From positions 1-29,836 of the forward strand of contig JAZULN010000045.1 of the NCBI GenBank assembly GCA_045603125.1: a stretch of 29,836 bases of DNA, written 5' to 3'. This DNA comes from CAKSFT01 sp045603125. Its GTDB lineage: Bacteria; Bacillota; Clostridia; UBA1381. This document shows, piece by piece, positions 21,016 through 29,227 of this stretch. Each line of letters opens with the position of its first letter. The first letter of the stretch is position 1. The notes below the pieces were generated by a model. The model was given only the letters and a program-made list of their open reading frames with translations, had not been told where the DNA came from and made no database searches. A program made the translations under genes and the position numbers.

Positions 21016-22950
21016 ATGGGAATGACTTTAACTGAAAAAATATTGTCTCAGCATATTGTAGACGGTGAAATGATAAAGGGTACGGAAATCGGCATAAAGA
21101 TTGACCAAACACTTACCCAAGACGCAACAGGTACAATGGCGTATCTGGAATTTGAGGCGATGGGAGTGCCGAGAGTAAAAACAGAACGTTCGGTTGCATA
21201 CATTGACCACAACACTTTGCAAAGTGGATTTGAAAATGCAGACGACCATAGATTTATTGGAAGCATATGCAAAAAGCATGGCATATATTTTTCACGCCCC
21301 GGTAACGGCATCTGTCACCAGGTGCATTTAGAAAGATTTGGTGCACCGGGAAAGACCTTAATTGGTTCTGACAGTCATACTCCAACAGGTGGCGGTATTG
21401 GTATGATTGCTATTGGTGCCGGTGGTATGGACGTTGCAGTTGCAATGGGGGGAGGAGCATATTACATTACCTGTCCTAAGGTATGCAACGTAAAATTAAC
21501 AGGAAAACTAAGCCCTTGGGTTGCTGCAAAAGACGTTATTTTAGAAGTTTTAAAGAGAATGTCTGTAAAAGGCGGCGTGGGTAAGGTTATTGAATATACA
21601 GGCGAGGGTGTTAAGACTTTATCTGTGCCTGAGCGTGCGACAATTACAAATATGGGAGCAGAGCTTGGTGCTACAACATCAATCTTCCCGTCGGACGAAA
21701 CCACAAGAGAGTTCTTAAAAGCACAGGGAAGAGAAGATGTATATATCCCGCTTTCGGCAGATAGTGATGCAGAGTACGATGAAGTTATAGAAATAAATCT
21801 ATCCGAGCTTGTGCCTTTGGCTGCATGCCCTCATTCACCGGATAACGTTAAGTCGGTAGAAGAAATTGGCAATATGAAGATAGACCAGGTATGTATCGGC
21901 TCATGTACAAACTCATCTTTGATGGATATGATGAAGGTTGCACATATCTTAAAGGGTAAGACAGTTCATCCTGATGTTTCGCTATCCATCGCACCGGGTT
22001 CAAAGCAGGTTTTAAATATGCTTGCGAAAAACGGAGCATTGTCGATTATGATAGATGCAGGAGCAAGAATTTTGGAGAGTGCCTGTGGTCCATGTATCGG
22101 TATGGGTCAGTCACCAAATTCTAAGGGAATATCTTTGCGAACCTTTAACAGAAACTTTGAAGGTCGTTCGGGCACAAAAGACGGACAAATCTATCTTGTG
22201 TCACCTGAGATGGCGGCAATTTCTGCAATAAACGGAGTTTTAACAGACCCAAGAGAAATCGGGGATATGCCGGAATTTAAGATGCCGGAATCCTTTGATA
22301 TTAACGATAATATGATAGTTCCACCTGTATGCGAATGTGAAATGGATACAGTAGAGGTCTTAAGAGGACCAAACATTAAGCCGTTCCCGGTTGCAAAGCC
22401 TGTTGGAAATACCATTGAAGCAGAATGTAGCTTGAAAGTTGGCGATAACATCACAACCGACCACATTATGCCGGCGGGGGCTAAGATTTTACCACTTCGC
22501 TCAAACATTCCTGCAATTTCAAAGCATTGCTTTACAGTATGTGATGAAGCGTTCCCGGAAAGAGCTGAAAAGCTTGGCAAGAGCATTATTGTTGGTGGTG
22601 CAAACTACGGACAAGGTTCATCAAGAGAGCACGCGGCTTTAGCACCTCTGTATCTTGGCGTTAAGGCGGTATTGGTTAAGTCTTTCGCACGTATTCACCG
22701 TTCAAATCTTATAAATGCAGGGATTTTACCGCTTACATTTAAAAATGAAGCGGATTATGACAAGATTTCCCAAGGCGATATGCTGTATCTTGATAATTTA
22801 GATGATGCGGTTAAAAACGGTAAGGATATAGTGCTTATAAATAAGACTACTGGTGCTGAAATTATATGTGAGTGTGATTTGAGTGACCGTGCAAAGGGTA
22901 TGATTTTAGCCGGCGGACTTCTTAATTACACTAAGGAAAATTCAAAATAA
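21016..22950 (+). CDS. Aconitate hydratase
   Basis: A 644-residue iron-sulfur enzyme interconverting citrate and isocitrate. The length and architecture fit the shorter aconitase type found in Clostridia and Aquifex, not the ~890-residue AcnA. The cluster cysteines are visible in GSCTNSS and in CGPCIG. The substrate-binding GSDSHTPTGGGIGMIAIGAGGMDVA and the C-terminal swivel-domain motif GGANYGQGSSREHAAL are present. I start at ATG 21016 with AAAGGA ten bases upstream; the TTG at 20998 overlaps the leader. The isocitrate dehydrogenase gene follows 14 bases later, so both are one transcript. No citrate synthase gene lies in the window. Confidence 0.93.
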   Translation: MGMTLTEKILSQHIVDGEMIKGTEIGIKIDQTLTQDATGTMAYLEFEAMGVPRVKTERSVAYIDHNTLQSGFENADDHRFIGSICKKHGIYFSRPGNGICHQVHLERFGAPGKTLIGSDSHTPTGGGIGMIAIGAGGMDVAVAMGGGAYYITCPKVCNVKLTGKLSPWVAAKDVILEVLKRMSVKGGVGKVIEYTGEGVKTLSVPERATITNMGAELGATTSIFPSDETTREFLKAQGREDVYIPLSADSDAEYDEVIEINLSELVPLAACPHSPDNVKSVEEIGNMKIDQVCIGSCTNSSLMDMMKVAHILKGKTVHPDVSLSIAPGSKQVLNMLAKNGALSIMIDAGARILESACGPCIGMGQSPNSKGISLRTFNRNFEGRSGTKDGQIYLVSPEMAAISAINGVLTDPREIGDMPEFKMPESFDINDNMIVPPVCECEMDTVEVLRGPNIKPFPVAKPVGNTIEAECSLKVGDNITTDHIMPAGAKILPLRSNIPAISKHCFTVCDEAFPERAEKLGKSIIVGGANYGQGSSREHAALAPLYLGVKAVLVKSFARIHRSNLINAGILPLTFKNEADYDKISQGDMLYLDNLDDAVKNGKDIVLINKTTGAEIICECDLSDRAKGMILAGGLLNYTKENSK

Positions 22951-22964
22951 GAGAGGATAAAGAT

Positions 22965-24176
22965 ATGGCAAAAATTCAGATGAAAACTCCGTTGGTTGAG
23001 ATGGACGGAGACGAAATGACCAGAATCATATGGAAGATGATTAAGGATATACTTATCCTTCCATATGTTGACTTAAAGTCGGAATACTATGATTTGGGAT
23101 TGGAGCACAGAAACGAAACTAACGACCAGGTAACCTTTGATTCGGCTGAGGCTACAAAAAAATACGGCGTTGCAGTAAAATGTGCTACAATCACACCGAA
23201 TGCCGACAGAATGACTGAATATAACCTAAAGGAGATGTGGAAGTCTCCAAACGGTACAATAAGAGCAATCTTGGACGGTACAGTTTTCAGAACTCCAATC
23301 ATTGTTAAGGGAATAACTCCATTTATTCCGACATGGACAAAGCCTATAACAATCGCAAGACATGCATACGGCGATGTTTATAAAAATACCGAAATGCAAG
23401 TTCCCGAAGGTGCTAAGTGCGAGCTTGTTTGTACCGATAAAGACGGCAACGAAACAAGACAGCTTATCCATAATTTTGATAAGTCAGCAGGTATTATCCA
23501 AGGCTTACATAATGTAGATAAGTCGATTGGAAGTTTTGCAAGAAGCTGTTTTAACTTCGCCCTAGACACTAAGCAAGACCTTTGGTTTGCAACAAAGGAC
23601 ACAATCTCTAAAAAATATGACCACAGATTCAAGGATATTTTTGCAGAAATTTATGATGCGGAATATAAAGAAAAGTTTGAAAAGGCAGGAATTGAATATT
23701 TCTATACCCTAATCGATGACGCAGTTGCAAGAGTTATACGTTCTGAGGGCGGATATATCTGGGCTTGTAAGAACTATGACGGCGACGTTATGAGTGATAT
23801 GGTTGCAACTGCATATGGTAGCCTTGCTATGATGACATCTGTTTTGGTGTCACCTGACGGCGTGTATGAATATGAAGCAGCTCACGGTACAGTACAGCGT
23901 CATTACTATAAGCACTTAAAAGGTGAAAAGACATCGACCAACAGTGTTGCTACACTTTTTGCATGGACCGGTGCTATGAGAAAAAGAGGCGAACTTGATA
24001 ATCTTCCGGAACTTGTGGCTTTTGCTGATAAATTGGAAAAAGCAACAATAAAGACCATCGAAGATGGTGTTATGACAGGGGATTTGGCGGCACTTTCAAA
24101 GCTTGAAAACAAAAAGACTGTTACAACAGAAGAATTCTTAAAAGAAATAAATGTAAGACTAGAAAAAATGATTTAA
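22965..24176 (+). CDS. icd: NADP-dependent isocitrate dehydrogenase (dimeric type)
   Basis: A 403-residue enzyme oxidising isocitrate to 2-oxoglutarate with NADP. It belongs to the homodimeric group that includes human IDH1 and IDH2 rather than the Escherichia coli type: PLVEMDGDEMTRIIW at the N terminus, KSPNGTIR and ARHAYGDVYKNTEM as substrate-binding segments, and YEAAHGTVQRHY for cofactor binding. With aconitase it forms the citrate-to-2-oxoglutarate branch that feeds glutamate synthesis in many anaerobes. AGAGGA precedes the ATG. A strong terminator follows directly. Confidence 0.95.
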   Translation: MAKIQMKTPLVEMDGDEMTRIIWKMIKDILILPYVDLKSEYYDLGLEHRNETNDQVTFDSAEATKKYGVAVKCATITPNADRMTEYNLKEMWKSPNGTIRAILDGTVFRTPIIVKGITPFIPTWTKPITIARHAYGDVYKNTEMQVPEGAKCELVCTDKDGNETRQLIHNFDKSAGIIQGLHNVDKSIGSFARSCFNFALDTKQDLWFATKDTISKKYDHRFKDIFAEIYDAEYKEKFEKAGIEYFYTLIDDAVARVIRSEGGYIWACKNYDGDVMSDMVATAYGSLAMMTSVLVSPDGVYEYEAAHGTVQRHYYKHLKGEKTSTNSVATLFAWTGAMRKRGELDNLPELVAFADKLEKATIKTIEDGVMTGDLAALSKLENKKTVTTEEFLKEINVRLEKMI

Positions 24177-24177
24177 T

Positions 24178-24206
24178 AAAAAGGAGCTTAAAATAAGCTC
24201 CTTTTT
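24178..24206. terminator. Bidirectional terminator after icd
   Basis: AAAAAGGAGCTTA (24178-24190), loop AAA, TAAGCTCCTTTTT (24194-24206), a perfect 13-bp stem between two convergent genes. Confidence 0.93.
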
Positions 24207-24207
24207 A

Positions 24208-24633
24208 TTATTCTTCATCAAAGCATGCAATACATCTGATAACACACGAAAGACTCGATAGAATCAAAGATAGGAATAAAATGGCCAACCCTGAGATGAT
24301 TGCACCAACAACACTTGTTGCGGCAAAAGTGACGCCCAAAAGGATTAGCGATGTTAAAGCCGTACCCAAAATTCCCGTTAATAAAACCGGTAAAATCCGG
24401 CATATGCAAATTCGTGGAGTAGGACCACGTGTGAGTGCCAAAGTAACGAAAATAATTGCAAGAAAAACCACTGCAATACCAAATAAAACCCACAAAAATG
24501 CAGGAGTCAGGGTAATTGTTGCAGAGAAGGTTAAAAATGCTGCAATTATTCCGATAATGATGCTTCCCAAAATTGCAAGAATTATGCAGTTTGGTCTAAA
24601 CACGCAGTCACAGCCGCAGTTTTGATTATTCAT
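24208..24633 (-). CDS. Small four-helix membrane protein with cysteine-rich ends
   Basis: A 141-residue protein with about four membrane helices (near 17-40, 45-68, 80-105 and 107-130). Short hydrophilic ends carry cysteines: CGCDC ... C at the N terminus and CVIRCIACFDEE at the C terminus, plus CICR in the middle loop. The cysteines lie on the same face if the helices alternate, so a metal or disulfide link is conceivable but unproven. GGGAGGTG precedes the ATG. I do not recognise the family. No convincing promoter was found in the short gap upstream, which also contains the terminator of the lipoprotein gene. Confidence 0.7.
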   Translation of the reverse strand: MNNQNCGCDCVFRPNCIILAILGSIIIGIIAAFLTFSATITLTPAFLWVLFGIAVVFLAIIFVTLALTRGPTPRICICRILPVLLTGILGTALTSLILLGVTFAATSVVGAIISGLAILFLSLILSSLSCVIRCIACFDEE

Positions 24634-24682
24634 AAAATTTCACCTCCCGTTATAATATATGAAAAAATGAAAAAAGGGGTGA

Positions 24683-24712
24683 AAAAAAGACTACCTTTGG
24701 GTAGTCTTTTTA
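24683..24712 (-). terminator. Terminator of the lipoprotein gene
   Basis: AAAAAAAGACTACC (24682-24695), loop TTTG, GGTAGTCTTTTT (24700-24711), downstream of the lipoprotein stop on the minus strand. Confidence 0.85.
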
Positions 24713-24730
24713 AATAATCTAAAGTTTAAA

Positions 24731-25447
24731 TTAGAATTCGGTTGAATCAGCGTCGATTAGCCACTTGCCATCAACTTCAGTTAATGTAAATTCGGCTTCT
24801 TCGGTTGTTCTTTCAAGGCTATCGATTTCTTTTTCTAATATATCGCCAATTGCGTCGATTGCTTTTGGTAGTAAGTATTCAATAACTTCTTGTTCTGTTG
24901 AATCATCGGTTAAATCGCCGTTTGCCATTGCTTCTTCAGCGATTTCTACGAATTTTGCAGAAAAATCAGTAGATAGAGCGTTGTTTAGTGCATCTTCAAG
25001 TGCATTAAAGTCTGCCATTGTAATGTCTACCTTGGCAATCATGTTGTCACCGTCTTCTTCAACAGATAGGATGTCGTAATTGATGGTTGCAAGCATTTTG
25101 TCGATAAGTGAATCAAACATATCTCCAAACTGTGTTTTGTAAGCACCAAGTTCTTCAGGAAGGCTGTTTATGGTTTCTTCTTTTACGGCATCGAAATTAA
25201 AATCAGAAAATTCTTCAGGAAGTTCGCCGTCTATGTATTTCGCCATCTCTTTTGTGTCCAATTCACAGAAGGCATCCATAAAGTCCTTAACTGTTTCTTC
25301 AGCTGCTTCTTTTGGATCAGTTTCTTTTGAAACTTCTGTTTGTTTGGTTTCTTCCTTCTTGTCATCCTTGTTGTCTTTATTTTCTCCGCAAGCTGTAAGG
25401 GAGAATACCAAAGTCAATGCAAGAATCCCTGTTAGTAGTTTTTTCAT
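24731..25447 (-). CDS. Lipoprotein of unknown function
   Basis: A 238-residue surface lipoprotein. The signal ends in lipobox LTAC with the lipidated Cys20. A charged Lys/Glu/Asp linker follows (about 22-50), then a mostly helical and acidic region (AAEETVKDFMDAFCELDTKEMAKYIDGE ...), and a C-terminal strand segment AEFTLTEVDGKWLIDAD. The layout, with a helical pair followed by a WLID-type strand, resembles the NTF2-like/DUF4878-type lipoproteins common in Bacillota. The function is unknown. A TTGACA-17-TATCAT promoter lies upstream. Confidence 0.8.
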   Translation of the reverse strand: MKKLLTGILALTLVFSLTACGENKDNKDDKKEETKQTEVSKETDPKEAAEETVKDFMDAFCELDTKEMAKYIDGELPEEFSDFNFDAVKEETINSLPEELGAYKTQFGDMFDSLIDKMLATINYDILSVEEDGDNMIAKVDITMADFNALEDALNNALSTDFSAKFVEIAEEAMANGDLTDDSTEQEVIEYLLPKAIDAIGDILEKEIDSLERTTEEAEFTLTEVDGKWLIDADSTEF

Positions 25448-25497
25448 TTAAAATCATCTTCTTTCTTAAAATTTGTAATATAAATATTACTTTCGTT

Positions 25498-25526
25498 ATG
25501 ATAGCATATTTTGAGAAAAATGTCAA
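25498..25526 (-). promoter_or_regulatory. Promoter of the lipoprotein gene
   Basis: On the minus strand, TTGACA (25526-25521), 17-base spacer, TATCAT (25503-25498). Confidence 0.82.
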
Positions 25527-25644
25527 TATACTTATTTTTTTAAAACCCCATGAGATTTGCAGAAAAAATATGTAGTTTTTAGCTGTAATTCAGAACCGAT
25601 TAAAAATTTTTACACCCAATATATAGTTTTTTTTGGAAAAACTA

Positions 25645-25673
25645 TTGAAATTTATAACAATATGTATTATAAT
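25645..25673 (+). promoter_or_regulatory. Promoter of the fapR-fab operon
   Basis: TTGAAA (25645-25650), 17-base spacer, TATAAT (25668-25673), immediately followed by the FapR box. Confidence 0.82.
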
Positions 25674-25684
25674 AATATCAAGTA

Positions 25685-25701
25685 TTAGTACCAAGTGCTA
25701 A
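25685..25701 (+). promoter_or_regulatory. FapR operator
   Basis: TTAGTACCAAGTGCTAA is close to the Bacillus FapR consensus (TTAGTAC ... CTAA with a central pseudo-dyad). It lies about 12 bases after the -10 box, over the transcribed start, where repressor binding would block fapR-plsX-fab transcription until malonyl-CoA releases it. Confidence 0.88.
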
Positions 25702-25726
25702 ATTGATGGTGATAAGGAGGGTATTT

Positions 25727-26254
25727 ATGGTTAGAACTGAGTTAAAAAAAGAGCGTCATAAAAAGCTTATGGCGATAGTTAATAAAAACCCTTTTATAAA
25801 AGACAGTGAGCTGGCTGAAACTCTTGGCGTAAGTGTTGCTACAATCCGTATTGACCGAGGCGAATTGGAAATTGGTGAATACAGAGAAAGAGTGCGGAAT
25901 ATGGCAAGAAACATAAGCGGAAAGGACTCTTTGGACATTGTGGATATGAATCCTTTTCATGATGGTATATCCATTATCAAGACCGATGATGTTGCAACTT
26001 ATGATGACACTGATATCATAAAAGGTCAGGCACTTTTTGGGATGGCGGAAAATCTTGCACTTGATATAATAAATGAAAATAAGGCGACAATAAGGGTCGC
26101 TAACATGAAGCATTTTAAGGAAGTCAGAAAAGGTGAAAGATTAGTAGCAAAGTTCGAGGTCATCAGAATGAAAAACAAAGACTTCATTGTCTGGGTTAAG
26201 ATTTACTCAAATCAGGTTGAAGTTTTCAGATGTAAATTTAGCTTGAGTGCATAA
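25727..26254 (+). CDS. fapR: Fatty-acid biosynthesis repressor FapR
   Basis: A 175-residue transcription factor. The N-terminal helix-turn-helix (KDSELAETLGVSVATIRIDRGELEIGEYRERV) is the FapR signature, and about 75-170 form a hotdog domain that binds malonyl-CoA (QALFGMAENLALDIINENKATIRVANMKHFKEVRKGERLVAKFEV). I start at ATG 25727 with AAGGAGG six bases upstream; the upstream in-frame TTG at 25703 and ATG at 25706 lack a binding site. A near-consensus FapR box precedes it, so the gene is autoregulated, as in Bacillus. It is the first gene of the fatty-acid operon. Confidence 0.93.
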   Translation: MVRTELKKERHKKLMAIVNKNPFIKDSELAETLGVSVATIRIDRGELEIGEYRERVRNMARNISGKDSLDIVDMNPFHDGISIIKTDDVATYDDTDIIKGQALFGMAENLALDIINENKATIRVANMKHFKEVRKGERLVAKFEVIRMKNKDFIVWVKIYSNQVEVFRCKFSLSA

Positions 26255-26270
26255 ATTGGAGAAAAGGAAA

Positions 26271-27281
26271 ATGAAGATTGTTATAGATGCTTTCGGGGGA
26301 GATAATGCACCGGATGTTCCGGTAGAGGCGAGCGTTATGGCGGTAAATTGCCGACCCGACCTTGAGATTATCCTCACTGGAAAAAAAGAAATTATCGAGG
26401 AGAAACTAAGTAAGTTTCGATTCGATAAGAACAAAATAGAGGTTGCAGATTGCCGTGAGGTAATCACAAACCACGACGAGCCGGTAAAGGCGGTAAAGAG
26501 AAAAAAAGATTCATCTATGGTTGTTGGTGCGAAGATTTTATCTGAAGGAAAAGCTGATGCGTTTTTATCTATGGGAAGTACCGGAGCACTTCTTGCGGCG
26601 GCACTTTTGATTGTGGGGAGAATAAAAGGGGTCATAAGACCGGCCCTTGCAACCCAAATCCCCACCGACCAAGGCGGCAAGCTTTTAATAGATGCTGGTG
26701 CAAACACCAACTGTAAACCTGAGGTGCTATTACAGTTTGCCAAAATGGGAAGTATTTATATGGAGAAAGTCCACGGTATCAAGTCGCCGAAGGTTGGTTT
26801 GGTAAATAATGGTGCTGAAGAAGAAAAGGGGACACCCTTAACCCGGGAAGCACACATGCTTTTGAAAAATAATAACATGAACATAAATTTTATTGGAAAC
26901 CTTGAAGGCAGAGAAATGATGGAAGGGTTGGCTGATGTCATTGTCTGCGACGGATTTTCCGGAAATATCATCTTAAAGACCTTAGAGGGTATGGGAAAGG
27001 CTGTAGGTAAAAATTTAAAGAGTATTTTTGACGGCGGAATTTTCAAAAAAATTGCAGCACTTTTGGTTTTAAAAGATTTAAAAGCCTTTAAAAATAAGAT
27101 GGACTATAGAGTATATGGCGGTGCACCTTTGATTGGCATTAAAAAGCCTGTTATAAAGGGTCACGGGTCATCTGATGTTAAAGCTGCATATGCCTCTATT
27201 ATTGGTATTGAAAAAATCGTATCAGGAGATGTCACAGGTGAAATTGAGAAAGTTTTAAAAGATAACGGAGAGGAAAATTAG
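26271..27281 (+). CDS. plsX: Phosphate acyltransferase PlsX
   Basis: A 336-residue peripheral membrane enzyme that turns acyl-ACP and phosphate into acyl-phosphate, the first step of phospholipid synthesis in most bacteria. Landmarks: MKIVIDAFGGDNAP at the N terminus, KDSSMVVGAKILSEGKADAFLSMGSTGALLAAA, VGLVNNGAEEEKGTPL and VCDGFSGNIILKTLEG. Start ATG 26271 is preceded by GGAGAAAAGGA; the in-frame GTG at 26247 overlaps fapR. The order fapR-plsX is conserved widely. Confidence 0.95.
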   Translation: MKIVIDAFGGDNAPDVPVEASVMAVNCRPDLEIILTGKKEIIEEKLSKFRFDKNKIEVADCREVITNHDEPVKAVKRKKDSSMVVGAKILSEGKADAFLSMGSTGALLAAALLIVGRIKGVIRPALATQIPTDQGGKLLIDAGANTNCKPEVLLQFAKMGSIYMEKVHGIKSPKVGLVNNGAEEEKGTPLTREAHMLLKNNNMNINFIGNLEGREMMEGLADVIVCDGFSGNIILKTLEGMGKAVGKNLKSIFDGGIFKKIAALLVLKDLKAFKNKMDYRVYGGAPLIGIKKPVIKGHGSSDVKAAYASIIGIEKIVSGDVTGEIEKVLKDNGEEN

Positions 27282-27282
27282 T

Positions 27283-28260
27283 ATGAGTTATGCAAAAATA
27301 ACCGGAATAGGGTATTTTGCACCCGAAAAAGTTTATGACAATGAATATATGGAGAGCATTGTTGAAACCAACGACGAGTGGATTATTAAAAGAACAGGGA
27401 TAAAGAGACGTCACATTGCAGCAAATGATATTTTTACCACCGACATTGCAACAAAGGCGGCGGAAAATGCCCTAAAAGATGCGGGAATTGGTAGTGAGGA
27501 GTTGGACCTTATAATTTTAGCCACGGTAACTCCTGATTATTTCACACCATCGTGCTCCTGTGTTGTGCAGAAAAATCTAGGTGCTAAAAATGCGGCGGCG
27601 TTTGATGTAAATGCGGCGTGCTCAGGCTTTGTTACAGGTCTTACCATTGCCAAGCAGTTTATAGAAAATGAAAGATATGAAAATGTGTTGGTAATTGGTG
27701 CCGATGCTTTAAGTAAAGCAACTGATTATAAAGATAGAGGCACTTGCATATTATTTGGTGATGCGGCGGGGGCTGTGGTCTTGTCAAAATCGGATAAATG
27801 CGGCATAATTTCAGAAGAAATCGGTGCAAAAGGAGAAGATGGTGATAAGCTTACCCTTCTTGCCTTCAGACACGATGGGGATGAAATAGAAAAAAGAGTC
27901 AGCCAAAATCCTAATACTATCTGGATGTCAGGCTCCGAGGTTATGAAGTTTGCCGTAAAGGCAATGGAGAGTGCCGCAAGAAATGTTGCCGAAAAAGCGG
28001 GTATTGACATTACCGACGTGGATTTAATTATCCCACATCAGGCAAATAAGCGAATAATTGACGGTGCAGCAAAGAGAATGGGAATAGACTTATCAAAAGT
28101 TTTTGTAAATCTTGAGGAATATGGAAACACATCCTCAGCATCGATTCCGGTTGCTTTAGCGGAGGCTGTGGCATCGGGGAGAGCCAAAAAAGGAGATAAG
28201 ATTATATTAGTAGGTTTTGGCGGCGGTCTTACATGGGGTGCCACCTTAATTGAACTTTAA
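27283..28260 (+). CDS. fabH: 3-oxoacyl-ACP synthase III (FabH)
   Basis: A 325-residue condensing enzyme that starts fatty-acid synthesis from acetyl-CoA (or branched acyl-CoA) and malonyl-ACP. The catalytic triad is clear: Cys113 in AACSGF, His252 in PHQAN and Asn282 in GNTSSAS. The length is normal. The start lies one base after the plsX stop, so translation is coupled. FabK follows after 16 bases. Acyl preference (straight versus branched) cannot be read. Confidence 0.96.
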   Translation: MSYAKITGIGYFAPEKVYDNEYMESIVETNDEWIIKRTGIKRRHIAANDIFTTDIATKAAENALKDAGIGSEELDLIILATVTPDYFTPSCSCVVQKNLGAKNAAAFDVNAACSGFVTGLTIAKQFIENERYENVLVIGADALSKATDYKDRGTCILFGDAAGAVVLSKSDKCGIISEEIGAKGEDGDKLTLLAFRHDGDEIEKRVSQNPNTIWMSGSEVMKFAVKAMESAARNVAEKAGIDITDVDLIIPHQANKRIIDGAAKRMGIDLSKVFVNLEEYGNTSSASIPVALAEAVASGRAKKGDKIILVGFGGGLTWGATLIEL

Positions 28261-28276
28261 AGGGGCGGTACAAAAT

Positions 28277-29215
28277 ATGAAATCAAAGATATGTGAACTT
28301 TTAAATATTGAATATCCTGTAATCCAGGGCGGTATGGCATGGGTTGCAACGGCAGAGCTTGCGGCGGCGGTATCTGAAGCCGGTGGGCTAGGATTGATTG
28401 CGGCAGGTGGAGCACCAGCGGATGTTGTAAGAGGCGAGATTAAAAAGGCAAGAGAGCTTACGAAAAAACCCTTTGGTGTGAACGTGATGTTAATGTCACC
28501 TTTTGCTGAAGATGTTATGCAGGTTATAATTGAAGAAAAGCCGGCAGTTGTTGTGACAGGAGCCGGGAATCCTGCAAAGTTTATTCCGCTTTTAAAGGAA
28601 GCTGGGATTAAAATTATGCCGGTAGTTGCAAGTGTGGCACTGGCAAAGAGACTTGAAAAAAGTGGCGTTGACGCAGTGATTGCAGAAGGAACGGAGGCCG
28701 GCGGCCATATTGGTGAAATTACGACTATGGTTTTAGTGCCGCAGATTGTGGATGTGGTAGAAATCCCTGTTATTGCAGCCGGCGGTATCGTCGACGCAAG
28801 AGGTACACTTGCCGCCTTTTCGCTAGGGGCAGAAGGTGTTCAGGTTGGGACTAAGTTTATATGTTCTGATGAATGCATCGCCCATGAAAACTATAAAAAT
28901 GCAATTATAAAGGCAAAGGACCGAGATGCGGTTGTGACCGGAAGAAGCACAGGTGCACCGGTTCGAGCACTAAAGAATAAGCTAACCAAAGAATACGACC
29001 GACTTGAAAAAGAGGGTGCGAGCTTTGAGGAAATCGAGGCATTGGGAGTCGGGGGCTTAAGACGTGCATTTTTAGAGGGAGACACCGACATGGGGTCTTT
29101 GATGGCAGGGCAGTCTGCGGCGATGGTTTCAGATATTAAGCCATGTAAAGAGATCATAAAAGAACTTATGGATATGGAAAAGATTTTGGAAGGATTATCT
29201 TCAAAATTAAAATAA
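28277..29215 (+). CDS. fabK: Enoyl-ACP reductase II (FabK)
   Basis: A 312-residue FMN-dependent enoyl-ACP reductase of the nitronate monooxygenase/FabK group, performing the last reduction of each elongation round. Features: NIEYPVIQGGMAWVATAELAAAVSEAGGLGLIAAG, the catalytic-region segment VIAEGTEAGGHIGE, PVIAAGGIVDARG and VQVGTKFICSDEC. The placement within a fab operon points to FabK rather than a nitronate oxygenase. Start ATG 28277 has AGGGGCGG upstream; the TTG at 28250 overlaps fabH. FabK-type reductases are generally insensitive to triclosan. No fabI is seen. Confidence 0.93.
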   Translation: MKSKICELLNIEYPVIQGGMAWVATAELAAAVSEAGGLGLIAAGGAPADVVRGEIKKARELTKKPFGVNVMLMSPFAEDVMQVIIEEKPAVVVTGAGNPAKFIPLLKEAGIKIMPVVASVALAKRLEKSGVDAVIAEGTEAGGHIGEITTMVLVPQIVDVVEIPVIAAGGIVDARGTLAAFSLGAEGVQVGTKFICSDECIAHENYKNAIIKAKDRDAVVTGRSTGAPVRALKNKLTKEYDRLEKEGASFEEIEALGVGGLRRAFLEGDTDMGSLMAGQSAAMVSDIKPCKEIIKELMDMEKILEGLSSKLK

Positions 29216-29227
29216 GGAGGAGAATAT

